Of a stretch of 39,185 bases of DNA, positions 38,124 to 39,185 are shown piece after piece (position 1 is the stretch's first letter; each line of letters starts with the position of its first letter). The stretch lies in contig NZ_QFRK01000013.1 in assembly GCF_003143855.1 (NCBI RefSeq), positions 192,901-232,085 of the forward strand, written 5' to 3'. This DNA comes from Streptomyces sp. NWU339. Lineage in GTDB: Bacteria; Actinomycetota; Actinomycetes; Streptomycetales; Streptomycetaceae. A program made the position numbers and the translations under genes. Below the pieces are notes generated by a model. It had not been told where the DNA came from. It ran no database searches and saw only the letters and a list, made by a program, of their open reading frames with translations.

Positions 38124-39185
38124 GTGGAGGATGTCGACAAGCTCCGGTCCTATTTGCGTCGCGCCGTCGGCGATGCGCAGCAGCTGCGCGACCGCGTGCG
38201 CGAGCTGGAGGAGTCCGCTCGCGAGCCCATCGCGGTCGTGGGTGTGGGGTGTCGCTTCCCGGGTGGGGTGACGTCCCCCGAGGGGCTGTGGGGAATCGTG
38301 TCCGACGGTGTGGACGCAGTGGGTGACTTCCCGCTGGACCGCGGGTGGGACGTGGAGGCGCTGTACGACCCGGATCCCGAGGCACAGGGGAAGGCGTACG
38401 CGCGCTCAGGCGGGTTCCTGCCCGATCTTCCGGAGTTCGACGCGGACTTCTTCGGCATCAGCCCGCGAGAGGCGTTGGCGATGGATCCCCAGCAGCGGCT
38501 GATGCTGGAGACGTCGTGGGAGGCGCTGGAACGGGCGGGTATCGACCCGGCGGGACTGCGGGGTTCGGCGGCCGGGGTGTTCACCGGGATCTACGGCGTC
38601 GACTACGGCCCGCGGATGGGCGGCGGAGCGGCCGGCGAAGTGGAGGGTTTCACGCTCACGGGGACGTACCTCAGCGTGGCCTCGGGCCGGGTGGCGTACG
38701 TGCTGGGCCTTCACGGTCCGGCGGTGTCGACCGACACCGCGTGCTCGGCGTCGCTCGTCGCCGTCCACCAGGCCGTGCGGTCCCTGCGGTCCGGTGAGTG
38801 CACGCTGGCGCTGGCCGGCGGAGTGTCGACGCTGCCGACTCCGGGGATGTTCGTGGAGCTCTCCCGGCAGCGGGGCCTGGCGGCGGACGGCCGGTGCAAG
38901 GCGTTCGCGGACGCGGCCGACGGCACGGGTTTCGCCGAGGGCGCGGGTGTGCTGGTCCTCGAGCGGCTGTCGGACGCGCGGCGCAACGGGCGCCGGATCT
39001 GGGCGGTGATCCGGGGCTCGGCGATCAACCAGGACGGGGCGTCCAACGGGCTGACCGCGCCGAACGGACTGGCGCAGCAGCGGATCATCCGGGCGGCCCT
39101 GGCCGATGCCGGCCTCTCGGCCGGCGACGTGGACGTGGTGGAGGCGCACGGGACCGGCACGCGGCTGGGCGACCCCATCGAGGCG
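38124..39185 (+). CDS. Type I PKS extension protein, N-terminal part (docking helix + KS)
   Basis: The first 354 codons are seen and the frame is open to the window edge. The GTG start at 38124 follows GGGGGAGG. The N-terminus MEDVDKLRSYLRRAVGDAQQ, then LRDRVRELEE, is the coiled-coil docking segment typical of non-first PKS proteins. The ketosynthase begins PIAVVGVGCRFPGG, carries the normal active Cys207 in TDTACSASLVAVH, and reaches EAHGTGTRLGDP. This contrasts with the Gln in the preceding protein, so this is a true extending module. The remaining domains lie outside the window, so reduction level and extender unit cannot be stated. Confidence 0.94.
   Translation, partial: MEDVDKLRSYLRRAVGDAQQLRDRVRELEESAREPIAVVGVGCRFPGGVTSPEGLWGIVSDGVDAVGDFPLDRGWDVEALYDPDPEAQGKAYARSGGFLPDLPEFDADFFGISPREALAMDPQQRLMLETSWEALERAGIDPAGLRGSAAGVFTGIYGVDYGPRMGGGAAGEVEGFTLTGTYLSVASGRVAYVLGLHGPAVSTDTACSASLVAVHQAVRSLRSGECTLALAGGVSTLPTPGMFVELSRQRGLAADGRCKAFADAADGTGFAEGAGVLVLERLSDARRNGRRIWAVIRGSAINQDGASNGLTAPNGLAQQRIIRAALADAGLSAGDVDVVEAHGTGTRLGDPIEA

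Noticed and set aside
3226..39185. Naming the product as a specific known compound (for example polyoxypeptin, L-156,602 or piperazimycin)
   Set aside because: Gene order resembles the azinothricin/polyoxypeptin type, but the A-domain codes, the missing rest of the PKS and the unknown residue X do not match any one compound securely.

Overview
The window is high-GC actinomycete DNA, most likely Streptomyces: third codon positions are almost all G/C, GTG and TTG starts are common, and an argC-argJ pair sits beside a large secondary-metabolite locus. It carries the left and central part of a hybrid NRPS-PKS gene cluster. The cluster runs off the right edge inside a PKS gene. No rRNA, tRNA or CRISPR array was seen.

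Layout. 1-1294 (minus): housekeeping arginine genes argJ (cut by the edge) and argC. 1353-2531 (minus): exported serine-hydrolase-like protein with a degenerate active site. 2700-3216 (minus): remains of a SARP-type activator gene. 3226-3975 (minus): type II thioesterase. 3976-5032: about 1 kb of non-coding DNA with palindromic sites and a strong hairpin. 5033-8180 (plus): mbtH, an LmbU-family regulator, a free adenylation enzyme and a free carrier protein. 8191-8240: 50-bp inverted repeat. 8411-29871 (plus): FAD oxidoreductase, three NRPS genes (C-A-T-E-C-A-T, C-A-T-E-C-A-T, C-A-T-TE) and a type II thioesterase. 29931-30800: a broken ABC-2 permease gene and an IS5-type transposase scrap. 30812-32350 (minus): FAD monooxygenase. 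32689-34933 (plus): a second free carrier protein, a P450 and a thioesterase-like protein with a cysteine nucleophile, all overlapping. 34986-39185 (plus): a PKS loading module of KSQ type that selects methylmalonate, then the start of an extending PKS.

How the parts work together (inference). Adenylation pocket residues, read by eye, give piperazate-type, Gly, piperazate-type, piperazate-type, Thr. The two epimerase domains follow the first and third of these. The likely chain is acyl - X - D-Pip - Gly - D-Pip - L-Pip - Thr, released by the terminal TE, probably as a macrolactone. X would be an amino acid activated by the free A enzyme, carried on free T proteins, hydroxylated by the P450 and moved between carriers by the Cys-thioesterase. 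The PKS would supply the acyl tail from a propionate starter. This organisation fits the azinothricin/polyoxypeptin family of piperazate hexadepsipeptides; the exact product cannot be fixed from this window. No genes for making piperazate lie here.

The most interesting non-coding signal is a 16-bp palindrome, consensus GTCCCGYCGRCSGGAC. I find six good copies, placed at every main transcription entry point of the cluster and absent from the upstream regions of the flanking arg and hydrolase genes. Its core resembles the CGCCGGCG target I remember for LmbU, and an LmbU homologue is encoded inside the cluster.
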